A stretch of DNA of 64,000 nt from Amycolatopsis decaplanina DSM 44594 (lineage in GTDB: Bacteria; Actinomycetota; Actinomycetes; Mycobacteriales; Pseudonocardiaceae). The DNA is taken from contig NZ_AOHO01000019.1 of NCBI RefSeq assembly GCF_000342005.1, forward strand, positions 1-64,000. The letters are read 5' to 3'. The notes below the pieces were generated by a model. That model was not told where the DNA came from and did no database searches. It saw only the letters and a list, made by a program, of their open reading frames with translations. The position numbers and the translations under genes were made by a program. Shown piece after piece: positions 1-8,343 of this stretch. How positions within the stretch are numbered: position 1 is the first letter of the stretch; every line of letters begins with the position of its first letter.

Positions 1-73
1 ACAACACCGAACAAACCAGACAAAACCACGCCGCCGCTTGACAAACAAAACCCAGGGATGTCTTCACGGACTT

Positions 74-451
74 TCAGAGTTCGTACGTGAGGGTGAAGGT
101 GTGGTTGCCTTCGTCGTCCTGGACGATCTCCGCCGTACCGGTGATGCCGGCCAGCTCGCCGTGGCCGGAGCCCGGCAAGACGATCAGGTGATGCCCGTTC
201 TCCCCCGCCGAGTGATGCAGGACGAAACCACCCTTACGCCCGTCGACGGAGACGGCCAGCCGTTCGAAGGCGACGTACGCCGACGACGTCCCGTTTACCG
301 CCGTGAGCATCTCGACAGCGCTGGTCCCTTCGATCTCACCAGTGAACGTCTTGGTCAGCCGCACCCGCGAGAACTCGGTGTCTTCGGCCTTCTCGGTGAC
401 TTGCGGATCCCAGCCGTCCACAGTGAACGAGGCTGTCGCGGTGTTGGTCAT
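74..451 (-). CDS. DUF3224 domain protein
   Basis: A 125-residue protein that fits the DUF3224 family, small soluble beta-barrel-like proteins of unknown biochemical role. The N-terminal TATASFTVDGWD, a central GTSAVEML and the C-terminal GTAEIVQDDEGNHTFTLTY block are typical of the family, and the length matches. There is no signal peptide or membrane segment, so it should be cytoplasmic. It lies 47 bp downstream of the HerA-like ATPase gene on the same strand, but an 11-bp-stem hairpin between them argues for separate transcription. Function is not inferred beyond the family. Confidence 0.85.
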   Translation of the reverse strand: MTNTATASFTVDGWDPQVTEKAEDTEFSRVRLTKTFTGEIEGTSAVEMLTAVNGTSSAYVAFERLAVSVDGRKGGFVLHHSAGENGHHLIVLPGSGHGELAGITGTAEIVQDDEGNHTFTLTYEL

Positions 452-468
452 GCCGCCGAGTCTGCCCG

Positions 469-497
469 GAATACCTGACAGAACGCGTCAGGTATTC
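469..497 (-). terminator. Stem-loop after the HerA-like gene
   Basis: Perfect 11-bp arms (469-479 and 487-497) with a 7-nt loop start 1-2 bases after the stop codon of the minus-strand ATPase gene. There is no long T run, so it is a terminator-like hairpin. It could also act as an operator for the DUF3224 gene whose start lies 18 bp further on. Confidence 0.5.
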
Positions 498-498
498 G

Positions 499-2025
499 TC
501 ACCGCCTCCGGTTCCCGAACAGGCCGCGGGTGATCTCCCGTCCCAGCGCGCTCGCGGCCGAGCGAAGGAACGACTTCACCGCCGGGTTCTTCATCGCCTG
601 CTCGACCATGCCAGGCCCTTCCTTCTCCGGTTTCGGAGCCGGAGGCGCTTCCGGCGGAGCCTCACCGGCAGGCGGAGCCGCCACCTTCGCGGCGAGCTTC
701 TCGTAGGCCGACTCGCGGTCGATCGTCTCGGCGTACTTCGCGTGCAGATCCGAAGACGTCGTCGCCGCGGAGATGGCTTCGGCACCGATGGACCCCATCT
801 TCGAACGCGGTGCGCGCAGGCGGGTCCACGCGACCGGAGTCGGCGCGCCCCGCTCGGAAAGCACGGTGACGATCGCTTCGCCGATACCGAGGGACGTCAG
901 CGCCGAGTCCAGTTCGTAGTGCTTCGTCTTCGGGTACGTCTTCACCGTCTTCGTCAGCGCCGCCTGGTCCTCGGGCGTGAACGCGCGCAACGCGTGCTGC
1001 ACGCGCGCGCCCAGCTGGGACAGGACGTTGTTGGGGATGTCCGTCGGAAGCTGCGTGCAGAAGAACACGCCGACACCCTTCGACCGGATCAGCTTCACGG
1101 TCTGCTCGATGCGCTCCAAGAACGCCTTCGACGCGTCGTTGAACAGCAGATGCGCCTCGTCGAAGAAGAACACCAGCTTCGGCTTGTCGAGGTCGCCCTC
1201 TTCGGGCAGTTCCTCGAACAACTCGGCCAGCAGCCACATGAGGAACGTCGAGAACAGCGCGGGTTTCGACTGGAGGTTGTCCAGCTCCAGCAAGGTCACC
1301 ATCGCCTTGCCGCCGTCTTCCCGCATCAGATCGTGGACGTCCAGCTCGGGCTCGCCGAAGAAGTCCTCGCCGCCCTGAGCCTCCAGATTGGACAGCGACC
1401 GGAGGATCACCCCGGCCGTCGCGGCCGAGACGCCACCGATGCCCTTGAGGTCCTCCTTGCCCTCGTCACTGGTCAGGTGCGTGATGACCGAGCGGAGGTC
1501 CTTCGTGTCCAGCAACGCCAGGCCGCGCTGATCGGCCCAGTGGAAGATCAGGCCGAGCGTCGACTCCTGGGTTTCGTTGAGCCCCAGCACCTTCGACAGC
1601 AGGATCGGGCCGAAACTCGTGATCGTCGCCCGGATCGGCGATCCCTTGCCCCCCGTTCCCAGCGACAGGAACTGAACGGGGAACGCGGCGGGCTCCCAGG
1701 AGTCACCCAGTTCTTCCGCGCGTTCGGCGATCTTGTCGTTGCTCTCGCCTCGCGCGGCAAGCCCCGACAGGTCGCCCTTCACGTCCGCCAGCACCACCGG
1801 CACCCCCGCCGCCGACAGCTGTTCGGCGATCAGCTGCAAGGTCTTCGTCTTCCCCGTCCCGGTCGCGCCCGCGACCAGCCCGTGCCGGTTCAGCGTCGCC
1901 AGCGGCAGGCGGACCGACGCGGCGGCGTCGGCCTTGCCGTCGATCACGACGGCGCCGAGCTCGACCGCCGCCCCTTCGCTCACGTACCCCTGCGCGATCT
2001 CCTGGGCTGGACCCTGTTCGGCCAC
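499..2025 (-). CDS. HerA-like DUF853 P-loop ATPase
   Basis: A 508-residue ATPase of the HerA/FtsK-like superfamily (DUF853, 'helicase HerA-like'). Walker A GATGTGKTKT is at about residues 53-62, Walker B LVFFFDEAHLLF follows near the middle, and a Pro/Ala-rich hydrophilic tail precedes a basic C-terminus (GLFGNRRR). I chose the GTG at 2025 because a GGGAG box lies 5 bases upstream and family members begin close to the AQGYVSEG motif; an ATG at 2067 would add 14 residues without a ribosome site. DNA-linked ATPase activity is known for the superfamily, but the specific role of this bacterial subgroup is not established. It is monocistronic here. Confidence 0.85.
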   Translation of the reverse strand: MAEQGPAQEIAQGYVSEGAAVELGAVVIDGKADAAASVRLPLATLNRHGLVAGATGTGKTKTLQLIAEQLSAAGVPVVLADVKGDLSGLAARGESNDKIAERAEELGDSWEPAAFPVQFLSLGTGGKGSPIRATITSFGPILLSKVLGLNETQESTLGLIFHWADQRGLALLDTKDLRSVITHLTSDEGKEDLKGIGGVSAATAGVILRSLSNLEAQGGEDFFGEPELDVHDLMREDGGKAMVTLLELDNLQSKPALFSTFLMWLLAELFEELPEEGDLDKPKLVFFFDEAHLLFNDASKAFLERIEQTVKLIRSKGVGVFFCTQLPTDIPNNVLSQLGARVQHALRAFTPEDQAALTKTVKTYPKTKHYELDSALTSLGIGEAIVTVLSERGAPTPVAWTRLRAPRSKMGSIGAEAISAATTSSDLHAKYAETIDRESAYEKLAAKVAAPPAGEAPPEAPPAPKPEKEGPGMVEQAMKNPAVKSFLRSAASALGREITRGLFGNRRR

Positions 2026-2137
2026 TGTCGCTCCCTGGTCTGTGATATGGCTCACCTGAGGATGCACACGCTGCCAGCAACGCGCCGAACCCGCACGTCG
2101 CGCGTCATGAATCCCCGGGTCGGGTTAGGGTTTCGGG

Positions 2138-2746
2138 GTGAACGACCGCCTAGTCTGGATCGACTGCGAGATGACGGGGCTCGACCTCGGCAAGGACGCG
2201 TTGATCGAAATAGCCGCGCTGGTGACCGACGCCGAACTCAACGTCCTCGGCGAAGGCGTCGACATCGTCATCCATGCCGGCGACGAAACCCTCGACGGCA
2301 TGCCGGAGGTCGTCCGCGAAATGCACGCCCGCTCCGGCCTCACCGAAGAGGTCCGGCGCTCCACGGTCACCATGGAAGAAGCCGAGCAGCGCGTACTCGA
2401 GTACATCCGCACCCACGTACCCGAGGCCAACGTCGCGCCGCTCGCGGGCAACTCCATCGCCACCGACCGCGGCTTCATCACCCGCGACATGCCCCTTCTC
2501 GACGCGCACCTGCACTACCGCATGGTCGACGTGTCGTCGGTGAAGGAACTCGTCCGGCGCTGGTACCCGCGGATCTACTACGCCAAGCCCGAGAAGGGCC
2601 TCGCGCACCGCGCGCTCGCCGACATCAAGGAATCCATCGGGGAGCTCGACTACTACCGTCGCGTCGCCTTCGTCCCGCAGCCCGGCCCGACCACCGAACA
2701 GGCCAAGGCGGCGGCCGCTGAAGTGCAGGAACGCCACGAACGGTAA
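2138..2746 (+). CDS. orn: Oligoribonuclease
   Basis: A 202-residue DEDDh 3'-5' exoribonuclease that degrades 2-5 nt RNAs, including pGpG from c-di-GMP breakdown. The first acidic pair is in [10 protein letters not shown] near the N-terminus, the central Asp motif follows, and the His/Asp pair is in the [12 protein letters not shown] segment. Length is normal for actinobacterial Orn. The start is GTG at 2138, directly before [13 protein letters not shown]. It is divergent from the HerA-like ATPase gene and followed by tRNA-His. A diguanylate cyclase gene lies in the same window, so Orn is the expected last step of c-di-GMP turnover. Confidence 0.95.
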   Translation: MNDRLVWIDCEMTGLDLGKDALIEIAALVTDAELNVLGEGVDIVIHAGDETLDGMPEVVREMHARSGLTEEVRRSTVTMEEAEQRVLEYIRTHVPEANVAPLAGNSIATDRGFITRDMPLLDAHLHYRMVDVSSVKELVRRWYPRIYYAKPEKGLAHRALADIKESIGELDYYRRVAFVPQPGPTTEQAKAAAAEVQERHER

Positions 2747-2823
2747 CCCGTTGCGAGCCCCGGAAACGGGCACGCTAATATAGTGCGGCCGAGGTGAGGA
2801 GAAGCTTCCCGAGCCCGGCGATG

Positions 2824-2899
2824 GTGGGCGTAGCTCAGCTGGTAGAGCACCTGGTTGTGGTCCAGGAGGTCGCGGGTTCGAAACCCGTCGCTCACCCCA
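2824..2899 (+). tRNA. tRNA-His (GTG anticodon)
   Basis: A complete 76-nt cloverleaf with CCA encoded. The acceptor arm GTGGGCG (2824-2830) pairs with CGCTCAC (2889-2895). The discriminator is C at 2896 and a G sits at 2823, the G-1/C73 pair expected for tRNA-His. The anticodon stem CTGG/CCAG encloses a loop with GTG. The T arm is present with TTCGAAA. Confidence 0.97.
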
Positions 2900-2902
2900 T
2901 CA

Positions 2903-2947
2903 CCCCAGTTTGGCCGGTTCGTCCGCCAAGCTGGGGTTTCGCTTTTT
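2903..2947 (+). terminator. Terminator of tRNA-His
   Basis: A 12-bp stem (2903-2914 with 2925-2936, one mismatch) closes a 10-nt loop and is followed by a T-rich tract ending in TTTTT at about 2943-2947. This is a classic intrinsic terminator placed 4 bases after the tRNA. Confidence 0.85.
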
Positions 2948-2978
2948 CAGAGGTACCGGCAACACGGCGTGACGCTCG

Positions 2979-3002
2979 CGCGAGTTCAGGAAGGAACTCG
3001 CG
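2979..3002. repeat. Small hairpin in the tRNA-His / Ldt gap
   Basis: CGCGAGTTC (2979-2987) pairs with GAACTCGCG (2994-3002). The words GAACTCGCG and CGCGAGTTC also occur in the mirrored array at 55402-55586, so this may be a single decayed unit of that element. No gene is recognisable between 2948 and 3096. Confidence 0.4.
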
Positions 3003-3096
3003 TGGAGGATGCCATGAGACGATGGCCGGGCCTGCACGGCCTATCCGCCGAACCCGAGCCGGGATACTTCAACGGCATGCCTCCGCCCGGAACGCC

Positions 3097-3143
3097 ATGA
3101 GGGGTCCCCTCAGGACGAAATCCGTCCTAAGGGGACCCCTCAT
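3097..3143. repeat. Long hairpin (family C), convergent junction
   Basis: The 21-base arm starting at 3097 (ATGAGGGGTCCCCTCAGGAC...) is repeated inverted up to 3143 with one mismatch and a loop of about 5 nt. It ends 10 bases before the stop of the minus-strand transpeptidase gene and could terminate transcription from both sides. It resembles the other gene-end hairpins of this window in design but not in sequence. Confidence 0.75.
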
Positions 3144-3152
3144 GACAACGGG

Positions 3153-4373
3153 TCAGTTCCGGTCGCCGCCGGTCTTCCAGTCGTCCCAGGACATCTGCCA
3201 CACCGACCAGCCGTCGGTCGGCTCCAGCACCTGCGGGCCCGAGTTGGTGACCGTGATGATGTCGCCCTTCTTCGAAGTGTCCATCAGCCACTTCGCGTTC
3301 TCGGTCGACAGGTTGATGCAACCGTGGCTCACGTTCCGCTTGCCCTGCGAACCGACCGACCACGGCGCCGAGTGGTAGAAGATGCCGCTGTTCGACATGC
3401 GCACCGCGTACTTCACGAACGTCCGGTAGCCGGCCTTGCTGTCCGTCGGCACGCCGTACGTGCTGGAGTCCATCGTGTACCCGGTGTGCTCGCTCATCAC
3501 CGTGTAGGTCCCGGCCGGGGTGCTGCTCGACGGCTTGCCCATGGAGATCGGCATCTGCTTGACCTCCTGGTCGTTCACGACGACCTTCATCTGATGGGTG
3601 CCGCCGTCCGCGGTCGCGACCAGTTTGTCGCCGACGACCACCTTGGCAGGCTTGTCCTCGCGACCGAAGGTGTTGTTGCCGAGATTCTTGCCGTAGATCG
3701 CCGCGTTGACCGAGATCTTCGTGCCCGGCTTGAAGTACTCCTTGGGCCGCCACATCACTGTCTTTTCGCCGAACCAGTGGAACGCGCCCTCGGCCTGCGG
3801 CTCGGTGACGATCTTCAGTGCCTTCTCGGTCGCCGCCTTGTCCGGGACGTTGGCGGTGAAGGTGAAGATCAACGGCAGCCCGACGCCGACCGTCTCCCCC
3901 TCGACCAGGTTGATCGAGACGCCGATCTGACGGCCGGGCTTGGCCGTGGAGAACGTCGAGGTCGAGGTGACCGGCTTTCCGTCGGTCCCGGTCGCGGCCG
4001 CGGTGACGGTGTAGGTCTTGCCGTAGCCGAGCGGTTCCGCCGACTCCCAGCCCGAACCGTCCTCCTTCGGCTTGCCCGCCACGACCTTGCCGTCGGCGCC
4101 GGTCAGTTTGACCTCGCCCACCTTGCCGTCGGCGACGGCCACCGTGACCGGCTCACCGGGCGCCACGTCCGCCGCACCCTGCGCCGGGGTCAGCGTCATC
4201 ACGGCGGGCTTCGGCGCCGGCGCGGGCGCTCCACTCTGCTGCGAACCCCCGGGAGCACCACCCGGCGACGGCGATTCACCCGACGGTGTACTGCTGCACG
4301 CGGCCAGTGTGAACCCGGCCACCAAAGCCACCACAGCCACCCGCGACCGCCCCGTCGCTCCCCAGACCCTCAT
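3153..4373 (-). CDS. Lipoprotein L,D-transpeptidase (LdtMt2-like)
   Basis: A 406-residue secreted lipoprotein that should form 3-3 peptidoglycan cross-links at the outer face of the membrane. A basic N-terminus and hydrophobic stretch lead to lipobox LAAC (Cys26). A Pro/Ser/Gly-rich linker follows, then two Ig-like domains (about 60-270) and a YkuD catalytic domain (about 275-395). The catalytic motif is NVSHGCINLS, with the upstream His in GIFYHSAPW. The ATG at 4373 places the signal peptide correctly; an upstream ATG at 4442 would bury it. The gene is single, between tRNA-His and tRNA-Lys and convergent with the former. It matches the two-Ig plus catalytic-domain design of mycobacterial LdtMt2. 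Confidence 0.95.
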   Translation of the reverse strand: MRVWGATGRSRVAVVALVAGFTLAACSSTPSGESPSPGGAPGGSQQSGAPAPAPKPAVMTLTPAQGAADVAPGEPVTVAVADGKVGEVKLTGADGKVVAGKPKEDGSGWESAEPLGYGKTYTVTAAATGTDGKPVTSTSTFSTAKPGRQIGVSINLVEGETVGVGLPLIFTFTANVPDKAATEKALKIVTEPQAEGAFHWFGEKTVMWRPKEYFKPGTKISVNAAIYGKNLGNNTFGREDKPAKVVVGDKLVATADGGTHQMKVVVNDQEVKQMPISMGKPSSSTPAGTYTVMSEHTGYTMDSSTYGVPTDSKAGYRTFVKYAVRMSNSGIFYHSAPWSVGSQGKRNVSHGCINLSTENAKWLMDTSKKGDIITVTNSGPQVLEPTDGWSVWQMSWDDWKTGGDRN

Positions 4374-4568
4374 GCACACCGCCCGTTTCGCGTGGTACCA
4401 ACCCCTACGTCTGGCTATAGTCTGCCTGACCGGCCGCAACACCTGCGGCCGGATGGCCGAATACGTCCCGGCCCGCCGTTAGGGGACCCCCCTGAAACGG
4501 GCCCCAGCAACCCTGTGTTAATGTTTTCCACGTCGCCGAGGGGAACACCAAAGCGGCGGAACAAGCAG

Positions 4569-4641
4569 GCGCCATTAGCTCAATTGGCAGAGCAGCTGGC
4601 TCTTAACCAGCGGGTTCGGGGTTCGAGTCCCTGATGGCGCA
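4569..4641 (+). tRNA. tRNA-Lys (CTT anticodon)
   Basis: A 73-nt cloverleaf without encoded CCA. Acceptor GCGCCAT (4569-4575) pairs perfectly with ATGGCGC (4634-4640), and the discriminator is A4641. The anticodon stem GCTGG/CCAGC holds loop CTCTTAA with anticodon CTT. The T arm is CGGGG/CCCTG around TTCGAGT. An integrase remnant lies just downstream, which suggests past use of this 3' end as an attachment site. Confidence 0.96.
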
Positions 4642-4650
4642 CAGTTCGAA

Positions 4651-4707
4651 AACAAAGCCCACCAACGATTATTCCTTAATTCAGGGATGCCGTTGGTGGG
4701 CTTTGTT
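4651..4707 (+). terminator. Terminator of tRNA-Lys
   Basis: A perfect 17-bp stem (4651-4667 with 4691-4707) encloses a 23-nt AT-rich loop. It starts 10 bases after the tRNA and ends in CTTTGTT. It is a strong intrinsic-terminator candidate. Confidence 0.8.
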
Positions 4708-4739
4708 GATGTGTGAGTCCGAGGTAGGGCCACCGTGAG

Positions 4740-5010
4740 CCCGGTCGAGTGCCCCTCCACGATGAACAAGGTGCGGACCTCGTCCGCGGCCCTGGCTTCG
4801 TTGTCGCCGACCGCGAGTGGCGCGCGGCCTGCAGATCTTCCGTCCTCGTAGGTGTCGCTCGCGTGACCCAGTAACGCTTGCGCCGTCTCCAGGTCGGTTC
4901 CCGCGGCCAACGACAGCGTCGCCGCGCCATGCCGGAGGTCACGGCGGGGCCGCGCATACCTGCTTGGCGTACGGTGAAATACATGCGGCGGCCGTCCACT
5001 GGCAACAAGC
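4740..5010 (-). pseudogene. Tyrosine-recombinase (integrase) C-terminal remnant
   Basis: One minus-strand frame keeps a recognisable integrase catalytic end: RRDLRHGAATLSLAAG, then TDLETAQALLGHASDTY. In tyrosine recombinases this is the HxxR box, the G-H box and the approach to the nucleophilic Tyr. The leading His of HxxR is Arg here, and about ten residues expected between LGHAS and the terminal Tyr are missing. No N-terminal core-binding or arm domain exists upstream, where the sequence runs into an unrelated plus-strand remnant. It is therefore a truncated, inactive fragment beside tRNA-Lys, the usual site for integrated actinobacterial elements. Confidence 0.7.
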
Positions 5011-5101
5011 GTCGGAACGCTACGACCGCCTTGGCGTCCCGGAGGCCGATCGGGTACGGGTTCGCCTGAACGCTGTCCCTCGATCAGGCGAGATGAGCTG
5101 A
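4961..5101 (+). pseudogene. TPR-protein C-terminal remnant
   Basis: The plus frame reads LAYGEIHAAAVHWQQASERY then DRLGVPEADRVRVRLNAV before a stop at 5099-5101. This is the characteristic last TPR unit of large SARP/NB-ARC-type or TPR regulators (alternating A-x-x-HW-x-x-A, then LG-PEAD-VR). No upstream repeats or start exist; the frame abuts the antisense integrase fragment. I read it as the 3' scrap of a regulator, left when the region was rearranged. The stop ends one base before the methyltransferase ATG, so that gene may once have been the downstream member of an operon. Confidence 0.6.
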
Positions 5102-5102
5102 C

Positions 5103-5975
5103 ATGTCCAAGATTTCCACCGCGGAGTCGGTCACGCTCTTCCGGGCCGCGGGCGCCCTGCAGCCGGAGCGCGAGTTGCGAAACCCCGACTTGTACGCCTC
5201 GCGAATCCTGCCTTGGTGGCCGCCCCTTCGCGCGTCGATCAAGATTCCTGGGCTGCGTCACGTGGTCAGCCGGGCGATCCGGAGAAAGTGGGCCGCCGGG
5301 CTGTGGTACGAAGTGGTCCGGACGAAATACATGGACGGGGTTTTGTCCGCCTCGACAGCGGGCGGCGCCACCCAGGTCGTCCTTCTCGGCGCCGGCTTCG
5401 ACACCCGGGCCCATCGTATGCGGCAGGAGATCGGAACCGCGTCGGTCTTCGAGGTGGACCAGCCGCACATGTCCGCGCGCAAGCAACAGCGAGCCTGTGC
5501 GCTACCCGACTCCCGTGTTCGATATCTGGCCGCGGACCTAGAAGAAGATGACCTGGCAGAGGTACTGCACAAGGGTGGCTACGATCCCTCGGCCAAGACG
5601 GTCGTGCTGTGGTCGGGCGTGACCCCGTACTTGCGGCAGGAGGGCGTCGATACGACGTTGCGCTGGTTCGCGCAGCAGGCGCCCGGCAGCTCACTCGTCT
5701 TCGACTACTGCTGGCGGGAGATCCTCGACGGCAGGGCTGAGATCCCTCAGGCTCAGGCGGTCCTGCGGGACGTCGCCTCGCGCGGTGAGCCCTGGCGGTG
5801 GGGTATCCAGCGGGGCCGCGCGAATGAACTACTCGCCGCGCACCGGCTCGAGCTGGTCGAAGACCTGGAAGGCGCCGAGGCACAACGCCGGTACCTGACC
5901 CGCGCTGACGGGTCCGTTCAGGGACCGATCTGGTTCTTCGGTGGTTTCGTACACGCCCAGGTATCGGACCGTTGA
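5103..5975 (+). CDS. Class I SAM-dependent methyltransferase (LCM/TIGR00027-like)
   Basis: A 290-residue protein of the leucine-carboxyl-methyltransferase-like family common in actinobacteria. The SAM-binding glycine motif VVLLGAGFDTRAHRM is at about residues 93-107, the acidic FEVDQPHM follows, and VVLWSGVTPYL is the family's post-motif strand. The substrate is unknown; members act on small acids or natural products. It sits just after the integrase and TPR remnants and is convergent with an AurF-like oxygenase gene, so it may belong to a small mobile specialised-metabolism cassette. The ATG at 5103 has only a poor ribosome site (GAGATGAG). Confidence 0.85.
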   Translation: MSKISTAESVTLFRAAGALQPERELRNPDLYASRILPWWPPLRASIKIPGLRHVVSRAIRRKWAAGLWYEVVRTKYMDGVLSASTAGGATQVVLLGAGFDTRAHRMRQEIGTASVFEVDQPHMSARKQQRACALPDSRVRYLAADLEEDDLAEVLHKGGYDPSAKTVVLWSGVTPYLRQEGVDTTLRWFAQQAPGSSLVFDYCWREILDGRAEIPQAQAVLRDVASRGEPWRWGIQRGRANELLAAHRLELVEDLEGAEAQRRYLTRADGSVQGPIWFFGGFVHAQVSDR

Positions 5976-6003
5976 CCACACGCCAGGAGTTACGAAGTCC
6001 CTG

Positions 6004-6885
6004 TCAGAGCAGGTGGGATCTCCGCCAGAGGGCCAAGGTCATCCTGCCCTGGAGAAAGCCGGCGTCACCGCAGAACGCGACCAGCCGCTCGGACATCCAG
6101 CGCAAGGACTCGTAGTAGCGCGGATTGGTCAGAGCCGCGCGGTATGCGGCCCTCGGGTCGAGTCCGGCTCTCCGGTAGGTCGCCGGTCGGAGCAACGCGC
6201 GCCCCAGCGACCATGCCAGCAATGCCACCCCGAGTCGGTTCAGCCGACGTGAGAACGGTCCGGCTTCCTCCAGCGTCCGCCGTGCGGCCTCACGGGCGTA
6301 CGTCACGTGCCGGCTTTCCTCCAGCACGTGGATCCGATAGACCATCCGAAGCAACGGCTGGATGTGTTCATCGTTCATCGCCTCGCGTTGCAGGCGATCC
6401 ACCGGCTCCTCGAAGAACAACGCGCTGGCCCAGAAGAACGCGCCCTGCGGTATGACCGCCGACACGACGTTGACCAGCTTGGTGATGAGCCTCGACTGGG
6501 GTACCACCGAACCGCCGAGCCAGGTTATGGCTTTGGCGAACATCGTCGAGTGCCGGCATTCGTCGGCGACTTCTGTCAGCGCGTAAAGCTCAGGGCCGGC
6601 CCCTGGAACACCTTCCTGCACAGCGCGAAGCAATGACCGCATGAGGCTGAGCTCGGCGTGGATGATCACGGACAACAACGTGATCGTTTCCTGCCGCGCC
6701 AACTCGATCCGCTGCCCGGAAGACAGCGACTCCCACAACAGGGTGCCGTACAAAGGCAGCCGATGCGTCGGAAAGTACAGCTTGGCCTCGTCGACCTGCG
6801 CACACCAGTCGATATCGACTTCAGGATCGTAGGATCGCCCGGCCGACGACTTCAGCAACCTCCGGGCAATACGCTCTCGCCTCAT
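6004..6885 (-). CDS. AurF-like diiron oxygenase (copy 1)
   Basis: A 293-residue all-helical protein of the p-aminobenzoate N-oxygenase AurF family, non-haem diiron enzymes that oxidise aryl-amines or related substrates. Two ExxH iron-ligand motifs are visible: ALTEVADECRHSTMFA at about 103-118 and HVLEESRHVTYA at about 192-203. The conserved entry SYDPEVDIDW is near the N-terminus. A paralogue lies at 8620-9510, sharing these motifs and overall length but clearly diverged between them. The gene is convergent with the methyltransferase gene and has no operon partner on its strand. The specific substrate cannot be deduced. Confidence 0.85.
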   Translation of the reverse strand: MRRERIARRLLKSSAGRSYDPEVDIDWCAQVDEAKLYFPTHRLPLYGTLLWESLSSGQRIELARQETITLLSVIIHAELSLMRSLLRAVQEGVPGAGPELYALTEVADECRHSTMFAKAITWLGGSVVPQSRLITKLVNVVSAVIPQGAFFWASALFFEEPVDRLQREAMNDEHIQPLLRMVYRIHVLEESRHVTYAREAARRTLEEAGPFSRRLNRLGVALLAWSLGRALLRPATYRRAGLDPRAAYRAALTNPRYYESLRWMSERLVAFCGDAGFLQGRMTLALWRRSHLL

Positions 6886-7244
6886 CCGAACCCGTGCTCT
6901 CCCGCTTGCTCGTCCTCGCTGCGCTCAAACCCTGCCCGGACCGAAGTTGAACTGTCAACGCGAGTCGGATCGACCGCGGTGACCCGAAGTAGATACGACC
7001 GCTGTGCCGATTCTTTGACGGCGCGGGAATCGCGCGCCGCCGCCATACGCGACTGTGAGCTGGTCAAGCCGATCCCAGTTTTCAGCTGAGACCGAACGGA
7101 CATCCGCTGACTGTCGCGGAGAGGCACCGGCATGACCAGCGCGGTAATCTGGTGGCGTAACAGCACACCGCGTAGCTGTGGCCTACCGACCGGACCATCA
7201 GCGCCCCAACGGGCACTCCCAGCGACCGTTGAAAGGACAGCCCC
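6886..7244. other. Intergenic region, no gene supported
   Basis: This divergent gap lies between the first AurF-like gene and the reductase gene. It contains an open minus-strand frame (6882-7289) that overlaps both neighbours, has no family features and a biased composition, so I do not call it. The only clear signal is a GAAAGGA ribosome site (7230-7236) for the TTG start of the next gene. Promoters for both neighbours should lie here, but none is obvious. Confidence 0.5.
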
Positions 7245-8195
7245 TTGAAGGTCCTGGTAGTAGGCGGAACCGGCTTCATCGGACATCACATCGTGCGTGA
7301 ACTACTGGCACACGAGCACGACGTCACGGTGCTGGTCCGCACGCCACCTACGAACCTCCCCGCCGCGGTAACAGTCCAACTCGGCGACCTCACCGATCTG
7401 TCCGAGGAACGACTCGACACGGTCGTCGCCGGCCACAGGGGCATCATCGTCGCATCGGCCGCCGCCGTCGCCGCACCGCGCAACGCCGACATCGCCGCGT
7501 TCTTCCACGACACCAACGTCGCACCCGTCGCCAGATTGCTCACCGCCGCATGCCGGGCGCGGTGCGACCGCGCCGTCATCCTCGGCAGTTTCTACGCCAC
7601 CCTGCAACGCGAACAGCCGGCACTCCGCCTGGCAGAACTCAGTCCGTACATTGCCAGCAGAATCGAACAAGCCGAGCGCGCACGCGCCGCGGTCAACGCG
7701 GAAACCTCCGTGGCCGTCCTCGAACTCCCCTACGTCGCAGGCACGACTCCAGGCCGGCAATCACCTCTCGAACCCATGCTGCACAGCATGTCCGTCGGCA
7801 ACGCGGACATTCTCGCCTACCCCGGCACCACCGCCGTCGTCACCGTCACTCAAGTCGCACAAGCCGCCGTCGCAGCGCTGGACCGTCGCGCCAACGGAAA
7901 CTATCCAATCGTCACCGCAAACCTCCCTTGGACCGACCTCTTCACCCGCCTCGCAACCGCAGCCGGCCGCCCTCCCAAACGCATCTGGAAACTCCCCCCA
8001 AGCGCCATCAAACTTCTGATCCGCAGGGAAGGCATCCGGCAACGCCGCCAAGGATTCACCATCGGTTTCCACCCCACACAATGGAGCAACCTGCACGCCA
8101 CCGCCATGAACCTCGACCCGGACATCGCCCGCACCGAACTCGGCGTCGAGCCCGACGACCTCGACAGAGCCCTGGCAATCCTGACCGCAACCTGA
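7245..8195 (+). CDS. NAD(P)-binding epimerase/dehydratase-like reductase
   Basis: A 316-residue atypical short-chain dehydrogenase with a Rossmann fold. The cofactor loop VVGGTGFIGHHIV is at the extreme N-terminus, and the end of beta-4 reads IIVASAAAVAAP. The catalytic region has SPYIASRIEQAE where family members usually have YxxxK; here Lys is replaced by Arg, so classical epimerase chemistry is uncertain. The start is TTG at 7245, chosen because GAAAGGA lies 8 bases upstream and the Rossmann motif begins three residues later. It is divergent from the AurF-like copy 1. Third positions look richer in A and C than in the neighbours, compatible with transfer. Confidence 0.75.
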   Translation: MKVLVVGGTGFIGHHIVRELLAHEHDVTVLVRTPPTNLPAAVTVQLGDLTDLSEERLDTVVAGHRGIIVASAAAVAAPRNADIAAFFHDTNVAPVARLLTAACRARCDRAVILGSFYATLQREQPALRLAELSPYIASRIEQAERARAAVNAETSVAVLELPYVAGTTPGRQSPLEPMLHSMSVGNADILAYPGTTAVVTVTQVAQAAVAALDRRANGNYPIVTANLPWTDLFTRLATAAGRPPKRIWKLPPSAIKLLIRREGIRQRRQGFTIGFHPTQWSNLHATAMNLDPDIARTELGVEPDDLDRALAILTAT

Positions 8196-8343
8196 TCCAC
8201 GCACGGCTTGACTTATGGTCCGCCAGTCGAGGACCCGTCGGCACAGCTGCCCAGGTCCTCCATCGCGTTGTCCGTACATCCGGCCCCAGCTCGGTCAGTG
8301 CTGGCCCGATTGGACCTTGGCCAACTGACGTCGCCGGGGTGGG

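Noticed and set aside
742..2721. A 659-codon plus-strand frame across the HerA-like and orn genes
   Set aside because: It is an antisense or alternate-frame shadow of two genes with clear families and has no domain.
2653..2895. Minus-strand frame reading FRTRDLLDHNQVLYQLSYA over tRNA-His
   Set aside because: This is the well-known translation shadow of a tRNA gene; the same applies to the GTRTPNPLVKSQLL frame over tRNA-Lys.
6882..7289. A 135-codon minus-strand frame in the gap between AurF-like copy 1 and the reductase
   Set aside because: It overlaps both neighbours, has no recognisable fold or ribosome site and occupies the likely promoter region.
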